Under the pieces are notes generated by a model. The model did no database searches, was not told where the DNA came from, and saw nothing but the letters and a program-made list of their open reading frames with translations. This document shows, piece by piece, positions 1-7,312 of a DNA stretch of 39,510 bases; positions within the stretch are counted from its first letter, which is position 1, and each line of letters opens with the position of its first letter. The translations under genes were made by a program, and so were the position numbers. Location: contig NZ_JACRAW010000066.1 in assembly GCF_016213215.1 (NCBI RefSeq), positions 1 to 39,510 on the forward strand, in the 5' to 3' direction. Origin of the DNA: Bradyrhizobium sp. GTDB taxonomy: Bacteria > Pseudomonadota > Alphaproteobacteria > Rhizobiales > Xanthobacteraceae.

Positions 1-1116
1 GAGCGCGGCGAGAGCCACGCCGAGCTGCGAGCCCATGCCGCCGAGAACGACGATGGCGAGCACCAGCGCGGACTCCTGGAAGGTGAAGGATTCCGGGCTG
101 ATGAAGCCCTGCCGGGTCGCGAAGAACGCGCCGGCAAAGCCGCCGAACATGGCGCCGGTGGCGAACGCGGTGAGCTTGGTCGTAGTGATGTTGATGCCCA
201 GCGCGCGGCAAGCGACCTCGTCCTCGCGCAGGGCTTCCCAGGCGCGGCCGATCGGCAGCCGCCGCAGACGTATGGTGACCCAGTTGGTGAGCAGGGCAAG
301 TGCCAGGATCAGATAGAACAGGAAAACGATGCGGTGCGTCGGCGAGAATTCGATGCCGAGCAGGGCGGCAAGCCCGTTTTCGTCGTTGGTGAGGGGGATG
401 CCGAACAGCGTCGGCCGCGGGATGCCGGAAACGCCATTGGGGCCGCCGGTCAGGGTCTGCCAGTTGATGAGGACGAGGCGAATGATCTCGCCGCACGCTA
501 GCGTCACGATGGCGAGGTAGTCGCCGCGCAGCCGCAGCACCGGGAAGCCCAGCATCACGCCCCACATCGCGGCGAGGACGCCGGCGAGCGGCAGGCAGAC
601 CCAGAACGACCAGCCGAAATTGGTGGCGAGCAGAGCATAGGAATAGGCGCCCACGGCGTAGAACGCGACGTAGCCGAGGTCGAGCAGGCCGGCGAGCCCC
701 ACCACCACGTTCAATCCCCAACCCAGCATCACATAGGTGAGTACCAGGATCGCCAGATCGAGAATGTAGCGCTGGTTGTAGAAGATGACCGGCACCAGAA
801 TGGTGAAGATCAGGAGTGCCGGTGCAATGAAGCTTCCCGCCACGGCAAGGCCGCGCTGCACGGCCGGCGGCACCAGCTTCTCGGTGCCGGAAGGCCCTAG
901 CCATTGGCGCGCCAGTTCGACGATGATGCTGCCGACGAACACGGCGGCGACGATGGAAGCGAGGTCGCCGAAGCGCGTCCAGTAGGTCAATTGCCCGGTC
1001 GGTCCGGCTTCGGTCCGGATGCCGATCATCAGGGAGAACAGCACAAGCGCGACAAAGGCGCTCAGAAACGCCTTCTTGAAAATGAACGCGATGCCTGCTT
1101 TGCGATTTGCCGTCAT
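1..1116 (-). CDS. livM: Branched-chain amino acid ABC transporter permease LivM (3' end beyond window)
   Basis: Inner-membrane permease of a LivFGHMK-type importer. Translating the minus strand from 1116 gives MTANRKAGIAFIFKK followed by hydrophobic segments and the family features: GLAGLLDLGYVAFYAVGAY, then LRLRGDYLAIVTLACGEI, then LGGMGSQLG near the edge. About 372 residues are visible and the C-terminus is cut off by position 1. The start is ATG 1116; an in-frame GTG at 1140, 12 bp after the livH stop, would add eight residues and is also plausible. It follows livH in one transcript, and livG/livF probably lie beyond the left edge. Family assignment is secure; the substrate (amino acids, amides or other small carboxylates) cannot be told from a permease. 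Confidence 0.93.
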   Translation of the reverse strand, partial: MTANRKAGIAFIFKKAFLSAFVALVLFSLMIGIRTEAGPTGQLTYWTRFGDLASIVAAVFVGSIIVELARQWLGPSGTEKLVPPAVQRGLAVAGSFIAPALLIFTILVPVIFYNQRYILDLAILVLTYVMLGWGLNVVVGLAGLLDLGYVAFYAVGAYSYALLATNFGWSFWVCLPLAGVLAAMWGVMLGFPVLRLRGDYLAIVTLACGEIIRLVLINWQTLTGGPNGVSGIPRPTLFGIPLTNDENGLAALLGIEFSPTHRIVFLFYLILALALLTNWVTIRLRRLPIGRAWEALREDEVACRALGINITTTKLTAFATGAMFGGFAGAFFATRQGFISPESFTFQESALVLAIVVLGGMGSQLGVALAAL

Positions 1117-1152
1117 TGTCTCGGGCGAGGACGCTGTCACGCTCGCTGTCCG

Positions 1153-2070
1153 TCAGACTTTTTCGACTTCTGGCCGGCCCAGAAGACCGGTCGGAAGGAA
1201 GATCAGCACAACGATCAGGATCGAGAACGCGGCGACGTCCTTGTACTCGACCGAGAAATAGGCCGACCACAGCGTTTCGATCAGGCCGATCAGTAGCCCG
1301 CCCAACATCGCGCCGGGCAGTGAGCCGATGCCGCCCAGCACCGCCGCGGTGAAGGCCTTGATGCCGGCGACAAAGCCCATGAAAAAGTCGACCAGGCCGT
1401 AATAGAGCAGGTACATCAGCCCGGCGACCGCGGCGAGCGCGGCGCCGATCACGAAGGTCATGGAGATGGTGCGGTCGACATCGACGCCGAGCAGCGCCGC
1501 CATGGTCTGGTCCTGCTCGCATGCGCGCATGTCGCGGCCGAGCCGCGTGCGCGACACCAGCCAGGTGAAGATCGACAGCAGCACGACAGTCGTGATCACG
1601 ACCACGATCTGGATGTTCGAAAGCTGGACCACGAAGCCGTCGGCGCCCTCGTGCAGGGTGTGACCGCCGATAACGATCGGCGGCACCGGCTTGACGCGAG
1701 CGCCCTGCGCGACCTGCGAATAGTTGATCAGCACGAAGGACATGCCGATCGCGGACAGCATGGGCGCGAGGCGGAATGAGTGACGCAGCGGCCGGTAGGC
1801 GATGCGCTCGACTGTCCAGCCGTAAAGCGCGGTGATCGCCATCGACACCAGAAGCACGATCAGGAGGATCACGGGGACGGCGGTAAGACCGAAAGAGACG
1901 AGCACCAGAAACGATATCAGCGCGATGAAGCCGCCGATCATGAAGATGTCGCCGTGGGCGAAATTGATCATGCCCACGATGCCGTAGACCATCGTGTAGC
2001 CGATGGCGATCAGGCCGTAGATCGAGCCGAGCACGATGCCGTTGATGAGCTGCTGTGCGAAATAATCCAT
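1153..2070 (-). CDS. livH: Branched-chain amino acid ABC transporter permease LivH
   Basis: 305-residue inner-membrane permease, the partner of the LivM encoded just downstream. The start MDYFAQQLINGIVLGSIYGL at 2070 matches the usual LivH N-terminus; an open frame runs further upstream to 2364, but that extension is not hydrophobic and looks non-coding. Family features include YGIVGMINFAHGDIFMIGG in the first transmembrane pair, RPLRHSFRLAPMLSAIGMS, LGRDMRACEQDQTMAALLGV (the cytoplasmic coupling region) and AAVLGGIGSLPGAMLGG. It ends with LPTGLLGRPEVEKV. The gap to livM is 12-36 bp depending on the livM start, so co-transcription is likely. This locus is separate from the second liv operon at 15754-20751. 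Confidence 0.95.
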   Translation of the reverse strand: MDYFAQQLINGIVLGSIYGLIAIGYTMVYGIVGMINFAHGDIFMIGGFIALISFLVLVSFGLTAVPVILLIVLLVSMAITALYGWTVERIAYRPLRHSFRLAPMLSAIGMSFVLINYSQVAQGARVKPVPPIVIGGHTLHEGADGFVVQLSNIQIVVVITTVVLLSIFTWLVSRTRLGRDMRACEQDQTMAALLGVDVDRTISMTFVIGAALAAVAGLMYLLYYGLVDFFMGFVAGIKAFTAAVLGGIGSLPGAMLGGLLIGLIETLWSAYFSVEYKDVAAFSILIVVLIFLPTGLLGRPEVEKV

Positions 2071-2341
2071 GGGCTGCCGTTTTTGCGTGACGCGCCGCGA
2101 GGCTCCGGCAGCCCTGAGCGGCGCATCGTGCCTTTTTGTAACAGGACGGAACCGGGCCGGGCAACAGCGCCGGTCGAACTGTAGTTGCTTGTACAGGATT
2201 GTTTTTGCGGCAGGTTCCGCCGCCTTGGTGGGGCCAAGGCGGCGCCACGCAATTACCACCTCGGAACGTCCGGTTTCACGAAACCCCGGCGGGCGGGTCG
2301 GGTTGTCACCGGTCTGGGTGCAAGAAAAGGAGAGCCTCCGA
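2071..2341. promoter_or_regulatory. Divergent intergenic region between livH and a small ORF
   Basis: This 271-bp region must hold the leader of the minus-strand livHM transcript and the start of the plus-strand small ORF. Its one clear structure is an inverted repeat with perfect 10-bp arms: GCCGCCTTGG at 2219-2228 and CCAAGGCGGC at 2234-2243, loop TGGGG. No U-tract follows it on either strand, so it is more likely a leader structure than a simple terminator. A Shine-Dalgarno-like AAGGAGAG lies just before the small ORF. I see no convincing sigma-70 promoter. Confidence 0.4.
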
Positions 2342-2458
2342 ATGCAGAACCAGAACCAGAACAAACCGGGTCAGCAGAGCCAGAAGCCCGGTCAGGACCG
2401 TCCGGGCCAGCAGCAGGGTGGCCAGAAGCCGTCCCAGCCGCAGAACCCCGACCGGTAG
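2342..2458 (+). CDS. 38-residue Gln/Pro/Gly-rich small protein
   Basis: Short ORF starting MQNQNQNKPGQQSQKPGQ and ending QPQNPDR. It is almost entirely Gln, Asn, Pro, Gly and Lys/Arg, with no hydrophobic residue after Met1, so it should be an intrinsically disordered, soluble, basic peptide. Three things support it as a gene: a good AAGGAG ribosome binding site about 9 bp upstream, a stop at 2456-2458, and a strong intrinsic terminator 25 bp further on. The low-complexity composition means chance must be considered, but the RBS-ORF-terminator arrangement argues for expression. I do not recognise a function. Confidence 0.6.
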   Translation: MQNQNQNKPGQQSQKPGQDRPGQQQGGQKPSQPQNPDR

Positions 2459-2483
2459 TTCGGGACGGAGTGGTTAGACCTCG

Positions 2484-2510
2484 GAGTCCCGCCACGCGGC
2501 GGGACTCTTT
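2484..2510 (+). terminator. Strong intrinsic terminator
   Basis: Perfect 10-bp inverted repeat, GAGTCCCGCC at 2484-2493 and GGCGGGACTC at 2498-2507, with a 4-nt loop, followed by TTTC. It ends the transcript of the small Gln/Pro-rich ORF. Confidence 0.85.
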
Positions 2511-2522
2511 CGGTCGGGGGAT

Positions 2523-2538
2523 CGGGAACGCGTTCCCG
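2523..2538. repeat. 16-bp perfect palindrome CGGGAACGCGTTCCCG
   Basis: Self-complementary 16-mer just after the terminator and about 125 bp upstream of the next gene. It could be a dyad operator for the gene at 2662 or part of a REP-like element. Neither can be decided from one copy. Confidence 0.4.
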
Positions 2539-2661
2539 CTCGGGCCCCTGCCGTTAAGGTAAACAAAGGGTTTAAATTGTCGCGCCAGCTTTAGGCAGGT
2601 TAGCTCGCCGCCGACCCGCTTTCCTCATAGGAGGCCTGCGGGAAGCAACTGGGAAGGCGGC

Positions 2662-3183
2662 ATGTCCAGCAACTGGCGGATCAGCTCATTCAACGGCGCG
2701 CTGCTCGCGGCCTATTTCATTCCGGCCTGGACGATGATCGCCTTCAACATCATTGTTTCGCCGGTGCACGGCTTGTACGAGCGGCCCAGCATTGCGGTGG
2801 CGCTGTTCATGAGCGACCATCTCCAGCTCTCGGGCATGAGCACGGTTCGCGCGGCCTGGCTACTGGCGCTGGGGCGCCTGACGGTGGTTGCCTTTTTCGC
2901 GATCTTTGTTGCCCTGATCAGCCAGCCCAGGATCCGCAAGGCCGGCGGCTGCGATGAGGCGCTCGCCATCGCGCTCGGCATCGGCAGCCTGATTTCCTTC
3001 GCCAGCATGGTCATGGCTTCCCGGGTCGGCGAGACGGCAGCGCTCCGGCTGCATGCGACGGAGTTGCTGCTGCTGCTCGGGGCCGCCATCGTGCTCGTAT
3101 TCGAACGTCCGGTGCGGTCGCAGGATGAGGCGGCGACAAGCGTCCTCGCCCTTCAGGAACCCGAACTCCTGCACAACCACTGA
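2662..3183 (+). CDS. Small integral membrane protein of unknown function (four predicted TM segments)
   Basis: 173 residues starting MSSNWRISSFNGALLAAYF. Four hydrophobic stretches are visible: residues about 12-33 (ALLAAYFIPAWTMIAFNIIV), 65-90 (AAWLLALGRLTVVAFFAIFVALI), 102-120 (LAIALGIGSLISFASMVMA) and 132-146 (ELLLLLGAAIVLVF), with a charged C-terminal tail. The ribosome binding site is GGGAAGGCGGC upstream of the ATG. The reading frame has the high third-position GC typical of the window, which supports it as real. I recognise no family motif. The convergent pcaD gene follows after 57 bp. Confidence 0.7.
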   Translation: MSSNWRISSFNGALLAAYFIPAWTMIAFNIIVSPVHGLYERPSIAVALFMSDHLQLSGMSTVRAAWLLALGRLTVVAFFAIFVALISQPRIRKAGGCDEALAIALGIGSLISFASMVMASRVGETAALRLHATELLLLLGAAIVLVFERPVRSQDEAATSVLALQEPELLHNH

Positions 3184-3240
3184 ATTTTGCTACAGCGCGG
3201 TTGATGGCCGGCACGTCGTGACCGGTTCTCATCAGCTCTG

Positions 3241-4023
3241 TCAGCGCTGAGTCAGAAAGCCGACCACGGCGTCAGTGAATGCGTGCGGCTGCTCGACATT
3301 GGAAATGTGCGCGGAATCGAGAATAGTCATGCTCGCACCCGGAATCCTGCTGCGGATGAACTCGGCGGCGGAGATCGGGGTGGACATGTCGTGCCGGCCG
3401 GCGATCACCAGCGTCGGACTCTTGATCCTCGACAACAGATCGCGCTGATCGAGCCTGCTCAGCGCCTCGCAGCACGCGACATAGCCTTCGACCGGTGAAG
3501 CCTGCAGCATCGCCTTCATCCGGGCAGTGATCTGCGGCTCGCGCTCGCGAAAGTCCGCTGTGAGCCAGTTGCTGATGATGGTGTCGGCGAGGGCGGCGAG
3601 GCCGCCTTCCTTCACCGCCTTGATGCGGTTCATCCAGTTGGTGGGATCCGGATAATAGCAGGCGGTGTTGGCGAGAATGATCTTGCCCATCCGCCCGGGC
3701 GCATTGGCGCCGAGCCATTGGCCGATCATGCCGCCCATCGACAGGCCGCACCAATGCACTTTCGCGATGTTGAGATCATCCAGGATTGCAAGCACGTCGC
3801 GGCCGAAGCGCTCCATCGAGTAGGGTCCGGCAGGCACGTCGGACTTGCCGTGGCCGCGCGTGTCGTAACGGATGACGCGGAACACCTGGGTCAAAGCCTT
3901 CATCTGCGGGTCCCACATCTGCAGCGTGGAGCCGAGCGAATTTGACAGCATCAGGGTCGGGCCGCCGTCGCGGCCCTCGACGGATACGTTGAGCAGGCAA
4001 CCGTCGGCATTGACCATGGGCAT
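3241..4023 (-). CDS. pcaD: 3-oxoadipate enol-lactonase (alpha/beta hydrolase)
   Basis: 260-residue alpha/beta hydrolase. PcaD hydrolyses 3-oxoadipate enol-lactone to 3-oxoadipate in the protocatechuate branch of the beta-ketoadipate pathway. The nucleophile elbow is CGLSMGGMIG with Ser95. The acid is Asp212 in AGRHDMSTP and the base His239 in LDSAHISNVEQP, giving a complete triad in canonical spacing. The N-terminal part has SNSLGSTLQMWDPQ and RYDTRGHGKSDVP, both strongly PcaD-like. Length is normal for the family. It stands alone, without pcaC or pcaB nearby, and is divergent from coxG. A generic alpha/beta hydrolase is the alternative, but the N-terminal motifs favour PcaD. Confidence 0.85.
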   Translation of the reverse strand: MPMVNADGCLLNVSVEGRDGGPTLMLSNSLGSTLQMWDPQMKALTQVFRVIRYDTRGHGKSDVPAGPYSMERFGRDVLAILDDLNIAKVHWCGLSMGGMIGQWLGANAPGRMGKIILANTACYYPDPTNWMNRIKAVKEGGLAALADTIISNWLTADFREREPQITARMKAMLQASPVEGYVACCEALSRLDQRDLLSRIKSPTLVIAGRHDMSTPISAAEFIRSRIPGASMTILDSAHISNVEQPHAFTDAVVGFLTQR

Positions 4024-4348
4024 TTTGATTTCTCCAAGTCCTCTGCTCGCGCGCCTGTCGATCTGAGCCTGCGAAGTCCCAAGGTCATCGGCACCAGCGA
4101 TTCTGCAATCTTCTCACGGTCAAGCCCGGCTGTCACTTTCGCGCCAGCGCGGGGCCAGCGCAGGGTCAACATCGGGCAGGTCTTTGACCCGATTGTAGCG
4201 GCGCATTTCGGAACAAGGGGCGCCACGCCGGAGTTCTGTTGCGTCTGCGAATATGGATCGCACGCTGCTCGCCCGCGGGTCTTTCTTTTGGTATGCGCGT
4301 AGGCTACTTGAAGCGTACAACAGCAAGCAATGTCGGGGAGGCTCCACC
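4024..4348. promoter_or_regulatory. Divergent pcaD/coxG intergenic region with an inverted repeat
   Basis: 325 bp without a convincing gene. It must contain the promoters of pcaD (leftward) and coxG (rightward). The clearest element is an inverted repeat with 7-bp arms, GGGTCAA at 4163-4169 and TTGACCC at 4184-4190, separated by 14 bp; the arm spacing of 21 bp (start to start) is about two helical turns and would suit a dimeric regulator. A minus-strand open frame covers part of the region but shows no family signature and was not called. The ribosome binding site GGGGAGG at 4335-4341 belongs to coxG. Confidence 0.4.
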
Positions 4349-4795
4349 ATGGCCATGACGATGAACGGCGAGGTCCAGCTTGCAGCTCCGCGCGACGCCG
4401 TGTGGGCCAAGCTCAACGATCCGGAGGTGCTGAAGGTCTGCATTCCCGGCTGCGAGGAGTTGGAGAGGACCGACGACAACGGCTTTCGCGCCGTGGCCAA
4501 GATGAAGGTCGGGCCGGTGTCGGCGCGCTTCAAGGGCAAGGTCACATTGAGCGATCTCGATCCGCCCAACGGCTACAAGATCTCGGGCGAGGGTGAGGGC
4601 GGGGTTGCCGGCTTTGCCAAGGGCGGTGCCACCGTGGCGCTCGCCGACAAGGACGGCGGCACCCTGCTTTCCTACAATGTCGAGGCACAGATCGGCGGCA
4701 AGTTGGCGCAGCTCGGCCAGCGCCTGATCAACGGCGCCGCCAAAAAGCTGGCCGATGAATTTTTTGCGAACTTCGCCAAGGCGGTAGAGGGCTAA
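4349..4795 (+). CDS. coxG: CO dehydrogenase subunit G family protein CoxG (SRPBCC fold)
   Basis: 148 residues, MAMTMNGEVQLAAPRDAVWA onward. This is the CoxG/SRPBCC family: PRDAVWAKLNDPEVLKVCIPGCEEL at the N-terminus, then VGPVSARFKGKVTLSDLD and a glycine-rich EGEGGVAGFAKGGA. In Oligotropha, CoxG is known to help anchor CO dehydrogenase to the membrane through the C-terminal part. I chose ATG 4349 because GGGGAGG lies 7-8 bp upstream; a longer in-frame extension to 4253 lacks family residues. It is first in a run of cox-type genes. Because the coxL-like large subunit is absent here, its enzyme partner is not encoded in this window. Confidence 0.9.
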   Translation: MAMTMNGEVQLAAPRDAVWAKLNDPEVLKVCIPGCEELERTDDNGFRAVAKMKVGPVSARFKGKVTLSDLDPPNGYKISGEGEGGVAGFAKGGATVALADKDGGTLLSYNVEAQIGGKLAQLGQRLINGAAKKLADEFFANFAKAVEG

Positions 4796-4855
4796 CGCTG
4801 CCGGGTCCGTCGGACCGGGACGTATCCCCGGGCGATGTTGCCCATGGACGGAATG

Positions 4856-4870
4856 GCCCATATTATGGGC
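4856..4870. promoter_or_regulatory. Palindrome GCCCATA-T-TATGGGC between coxG and coxS
   Basis: Perfect 7-bp arms around a single central base, in the 136-bp gap between coxG and coxS. It is followed by an AT-rich stretch (CATAATGATAA at 4876-4886) that could serve as a -10 region. A second short dyad, GGTCC-GTC-GGACC, follows the coxG stop near 4804-4816. Together they suggest an internal, regulated start for coxS, but no regulator is identified. Confidence 0.35.
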
Positions 4871-4931
4871 TGGAACATAATGATAAGCGCCGCTTTGCCG
4901 GGACCCGGCGGGCCGCCGACAGAGAGTTCTG

Positions 4932-5417
4932 ATGCCCAAGATTTCCCTTATCGTGAACGGCAATCCGGTAACCGCCAACGTCGACCCGCGCACCTTGCTC
5001 GTGCAGTTTCTGCGCGAGCACCTCGGGCTGACCGGGACGCATGTCGGCTGCGACACCTCCCAGTGCGGTGCGTGCGTGGTGCATCTCGACGGCAAGGCGG
5101 TCAAATCCTGCACCATGCTCGCGGTGATGGCCGATGGTCACGAGGTCAGGACTATCGAGGGGCTGGCGCCCGATGGAGCACCGCTGCATCCGATGCAGGA
5201 GGCCTTCCGCGAGCACCACGGCCTGCAATGCGGCTTCTGTACCCCTGGCATGATCATGACCGCGATCGACATCGTTCATCGCAAGGGCCACGAGCTCGAC
5301 GATCACACGATCCGCGAGGAGCTCGAAGGTAATCTCTGCCGTTGCACCGGCTACCAGAACATCGTCGCTTCAATCGCCGCCGGCGCCAAGGCGATGGCAA
5401 ACTCCGATCTCGCGTAA
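4932..5417 (+). CDS. coxS: [2Fe-2S] small subunit of a CO dehydrogenase/xanthine oxidase-family enzyme
   Basis: 161 residues, within the normal length for CoxS. It carries two [2Fe-2S] clusters: an N-terminal plant-ferredoxin-type cluster with Cys40, Cys45, Cys48 and Cys60 ([16 protein letters not shown]), and a C-terminal four-helix cluster with Cys100, Cys103, Cys136 and Cys138 (QCGFCTPGM and [11 protein letters not shown]). In the enzyme it passes electrons from the Mo centre of the large subunit to the FAD of the medium subunit. All eight ligands are present, so the gene looks functional. It ends at 5417 and coxM starts only 32 bp later; the large-subunit gene, which lies between S and M in form II type operons, is missing. 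Confidence 0.94.
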   Translation: MPKISLIVNGNPVTANVDPRTLLVQFLREHLGLTGTHVGCDTSQCGACVVHLDGKAVKSCTMLAVMADGHEVRTIEGLAPDGAPLHPMQEAFREHHGLQCGFCTPGMIMTAIDIVHRKGHELDDHTIREELEGNLCRCTGYQNIVASIAAGAKAMANSDLA

Positions 5418-5449
5418 ACAAAATCCGCGGCTGCGATCAGGAAGCCCTC

Positions 5450-6256
5450 ATGTACGAATTCAAATATCATCGTCCCGCGACCGTGCGGCAGGCCGCCAAC
5501 CTGCTGGTCAAGAACGAGGACGCCAAGTTGATCGCCGGCGGCCACACGCTGATTCCGGTGATGAAGCAGCGCCTGGCGAGCCCGCCGCATCTGGTCGATC
5601 TTTCCCACATCGAGGGGCTCGACACGATCGAGATGAAGGGCCGCTCGCTGGTGATCGGCGCCACCGCGACCCACGCCCAGGTAGCGTCTTCGCCGATCGT
5701 CGGCGAGGCGATCCCGGCGCTCGCCGAGCTCGCCGGGCTGATCGGCGACCCCGCCGTCCGTCACAAGGGCACGATCGGCGGCTCGCTCGCCAACAATGAC
5801 CCGACTGCGGATTACCCCGCGGCGGTCCTTGCGCTCGGCGCCACCATCCTCACTAACAAGCGCCGGCTGAAGGCCGAGGAGTATTTCCAGGGGCTGTTCA
5901 CGACCGCGCTGGAAAGCGACGAGATCATCACGAGGGTGATGTTCCCGCTGCCGAAGAAGGCGGCTTATATCAAGTTCCGCAACCAGGCCTCGCGCTACGC
6001 CCTCGTTGGCGTGTTCGTCGCGCGACGTCCGTCGGACGTGCGCGTTGCCGTCACCGGAGCCGGCGGCAACGGCGTGTTCCGCGTGACCGCCTTCGAGGAG
6101 GCGCTGAAGAAGCGCTTCTCCTCCAAGGTGATCGAAGGGCTGAACGTGCCCGCGGACGGGCTCAACGGTGACATCCATGGCAGTGCCGAATATCGCGCCC
6201 ACCTGATCGGCGTCCTGACGCGCCGTGCGGTCGACGCTGCCAACGCCAAAGCGTGA
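5450..6256 (+). CDS. coxM: FAD-binding medium subunit of a CO dehydrogenase/xanthine oxidase-family enzyme
   Basis: 268 residues starting MYEFKYHRPATVRQAANLL. FAD-binding motifs are intact: LIAGGHTLIPVMKQRL near residue 35 (pyrophosphate loop, AGGHS/T type) and HKGTIGGSLANNDPTADYPAA near residue 105 (TIGGN-type loop). The C-terminal CO-dehydrogenase flavoprotein domain follows (YIKFRNQASRYALVGVFVA). ATG 5450 is preceded by CAGGAAG; an in-frame extension to 5342 overlaps coxS and is not conserved-looking. It accepts electrons from the CoxS clusters. Neighbours on both sides are cox-type, but no coxL is present in the window. Confidence 0.93.
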   Translation: MYEFKYHRPATVRQAANLLVKNEDAKLIAGGHTLIPVMKQRLASPPHLVDLSHIEGLDTIEMKGRSLVIGATATHAQVASSPIVGEAIPALAELAGLIGDPAVRHKGTIGGSLANNDPTADYPAAVLALGATILTNKRRLKAEEYFQGLFTTALESDEIITRVMFPLPKKAAYIKFRNQASRYALVGVFVARRPSDVRVAVTGAGGNGVFRVTAFEEALKKRFSSKVIEGLNVPADGLNGDIHGSAEYRAHLIGVLTRRAVDAANAKA

Positions 6257-6293
6257 CCTTGTCCTTTTCGGGCGCATCAAGACTGGCTGTTTC

Positions 6294-7202
6294 ATGACCG
6301 CAGTGGCACTGCCTGCATCCGTCGATGGGATGCTCGAGCTTCTGACCTCGCGGGGCTACCTCGCCGAGCGCGCGCTTGCGACCGTGACCTTTCTGTCGCT
6401 GCGCATGGGCCGGCCGCTGTTTCTGGAGGGCGAGGCCGGCGTCGGCAAGACCGAGATCGCCAAGGTGCTGTCGGCGGCGATGGGACGCAAGCTGATCCGC
6501 CTGCAATGCTACGAGGGCCTGGATGTCTCCTCGGCGGTCTACGAATGGAACAGCGCCGCGCAGATGATCGCGATCCGCCTATCGGAAGCGACCGGCGATG
6601 CCGACCGCGACCAGCTGTCATCCGACATCTTCTCCGATCGCTTCCTGATCAAGCGGCCGCTGTTGCAGGCGCTGGAGCCGGACGTCGCCGGCGCGCCGGT
6701 GCTCCTGATCGACGAGCTCGACCGCGCGGATGAGGCGTTCGAAGCGTATCTGCTCGAAATCCTCAGCGATTTCCAGGTGACGATACCCGAATTCGGCACG
6801 GTGAAGGCGCCGCATCCGCCGATCGTGATCATCACCTCGAACCGTACCCGCGAGATCCACGACGCGCTCAAGCGCCGCTGCCTCTATCACTGGGTCGACT
6901 ATCCTTCAGCCGAGCGCGAGCTTGCCATCGTCAAGTCGCGCGTGCCCGGCATTTCCGCCAAGCTGTCGGAGCAGGTCGTGCGTTTCGTGCAGGCGCTGCG
7001 CGACCAGGATTTCTACAAATCGCCGGGCGTCGCCGAGACGATCGACTGGGCGACGGCACTGAGCGAGCTCGACGCGCGGTCGCTGACGCCGCAGGTGGTC
7101 GGCGATACGCTCGGAGCGCTGCTCAAATACCAGGACGACATAGCCCGCATGCAGGGCGATGCGCTGCAAAAGGTGCTGAAGGACGCGACGAGCGAGATCT
7201 AG
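6294..7202 (+). CDS. coxD: MoxR-family AAA+ ATPase CoxD
   Basis: 302 residues. The Walker A motif is GEAGVGKT (Gly46-Thr53), Walker B is VLLIDELDRAD, and sensor 1 is IVIITSNRTREI. The sequence DRADEAFEAYLLEILSDF and the HDALKRRCLYHWVDYPS segment are typical of CoxD/MoxR chaperones. In Oligotropha, CoxD is required with CoxE and CoxF to mature the [CuSMoO2] active site of CoxL. The ATG at 6294 lies 37 bp after the coxM stop; an earlier in-frame start at 6225 would overlap coxM. Its presence beside coxE implies a Mo hydroxylase client, although the client's large subunit is not encoded here. Confidence 0.92.
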   Translation: MTAVALPASVDGMLELLTSRGYLAERALATVTFLSLRMGRPLFLEGEAGVGKTEIAKVLSAAMGRKLIRLQCYEGLDVSSAVYEWNSAAQMIAIRLSEATGDADRDQLSSDIFSDRFLIKRPLLQALEPDVAGAPVLLIDELDRADEAFEAYLLEILSDFQVTIPEFGTVKAPHPPIVIITSNRTREIHDALKRRCLYHWVDYPSAERELAIVKSRVPGISAKLSEQVVRFVQALRDQDFYKSPGVAETIDWATALSELDARSLTPQVVGDTLGALLKYQDDIARMQGDALQKVLKDATSEI

Positions 7203-7262
7203 TATTTCGTCCGGTGAGCGACCAAGTCGCGACCACGCAGTCTCGCGATACAGCCTGCAGAT

Positions 7263-7298
7263 TTCGGGTCCACACTTCGCGTGTCCCGGAATGACGGG
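7263..7298. repeat. Palindromic intergenic repeat, partial copy
   Basis: TTCGGGTCCACACTTCGCGT followed by GTCCCGGAATGACGGG, in the 110-bp gap between coxD and coxE. The end GTCCCGGAATGAC matches the end of the larger paired repeats at 29403-29507 and 38646-38737. It looks like a single half of that family, located just before the coxE ribosome binding site. Confidence 0.6.
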
Positions 7299-7312
7299 AA
7301 GGGTAGCTGTAG

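Noticed and set aside
3951..4226. Minus-strand open frame upstream of pcaD that could suggest a longer N-terminus or separate gene
   Set aside because: It overlaps pcaD in another frame and shows no family similarity; the pcaD start at 4023 gives the usual N-terminus.
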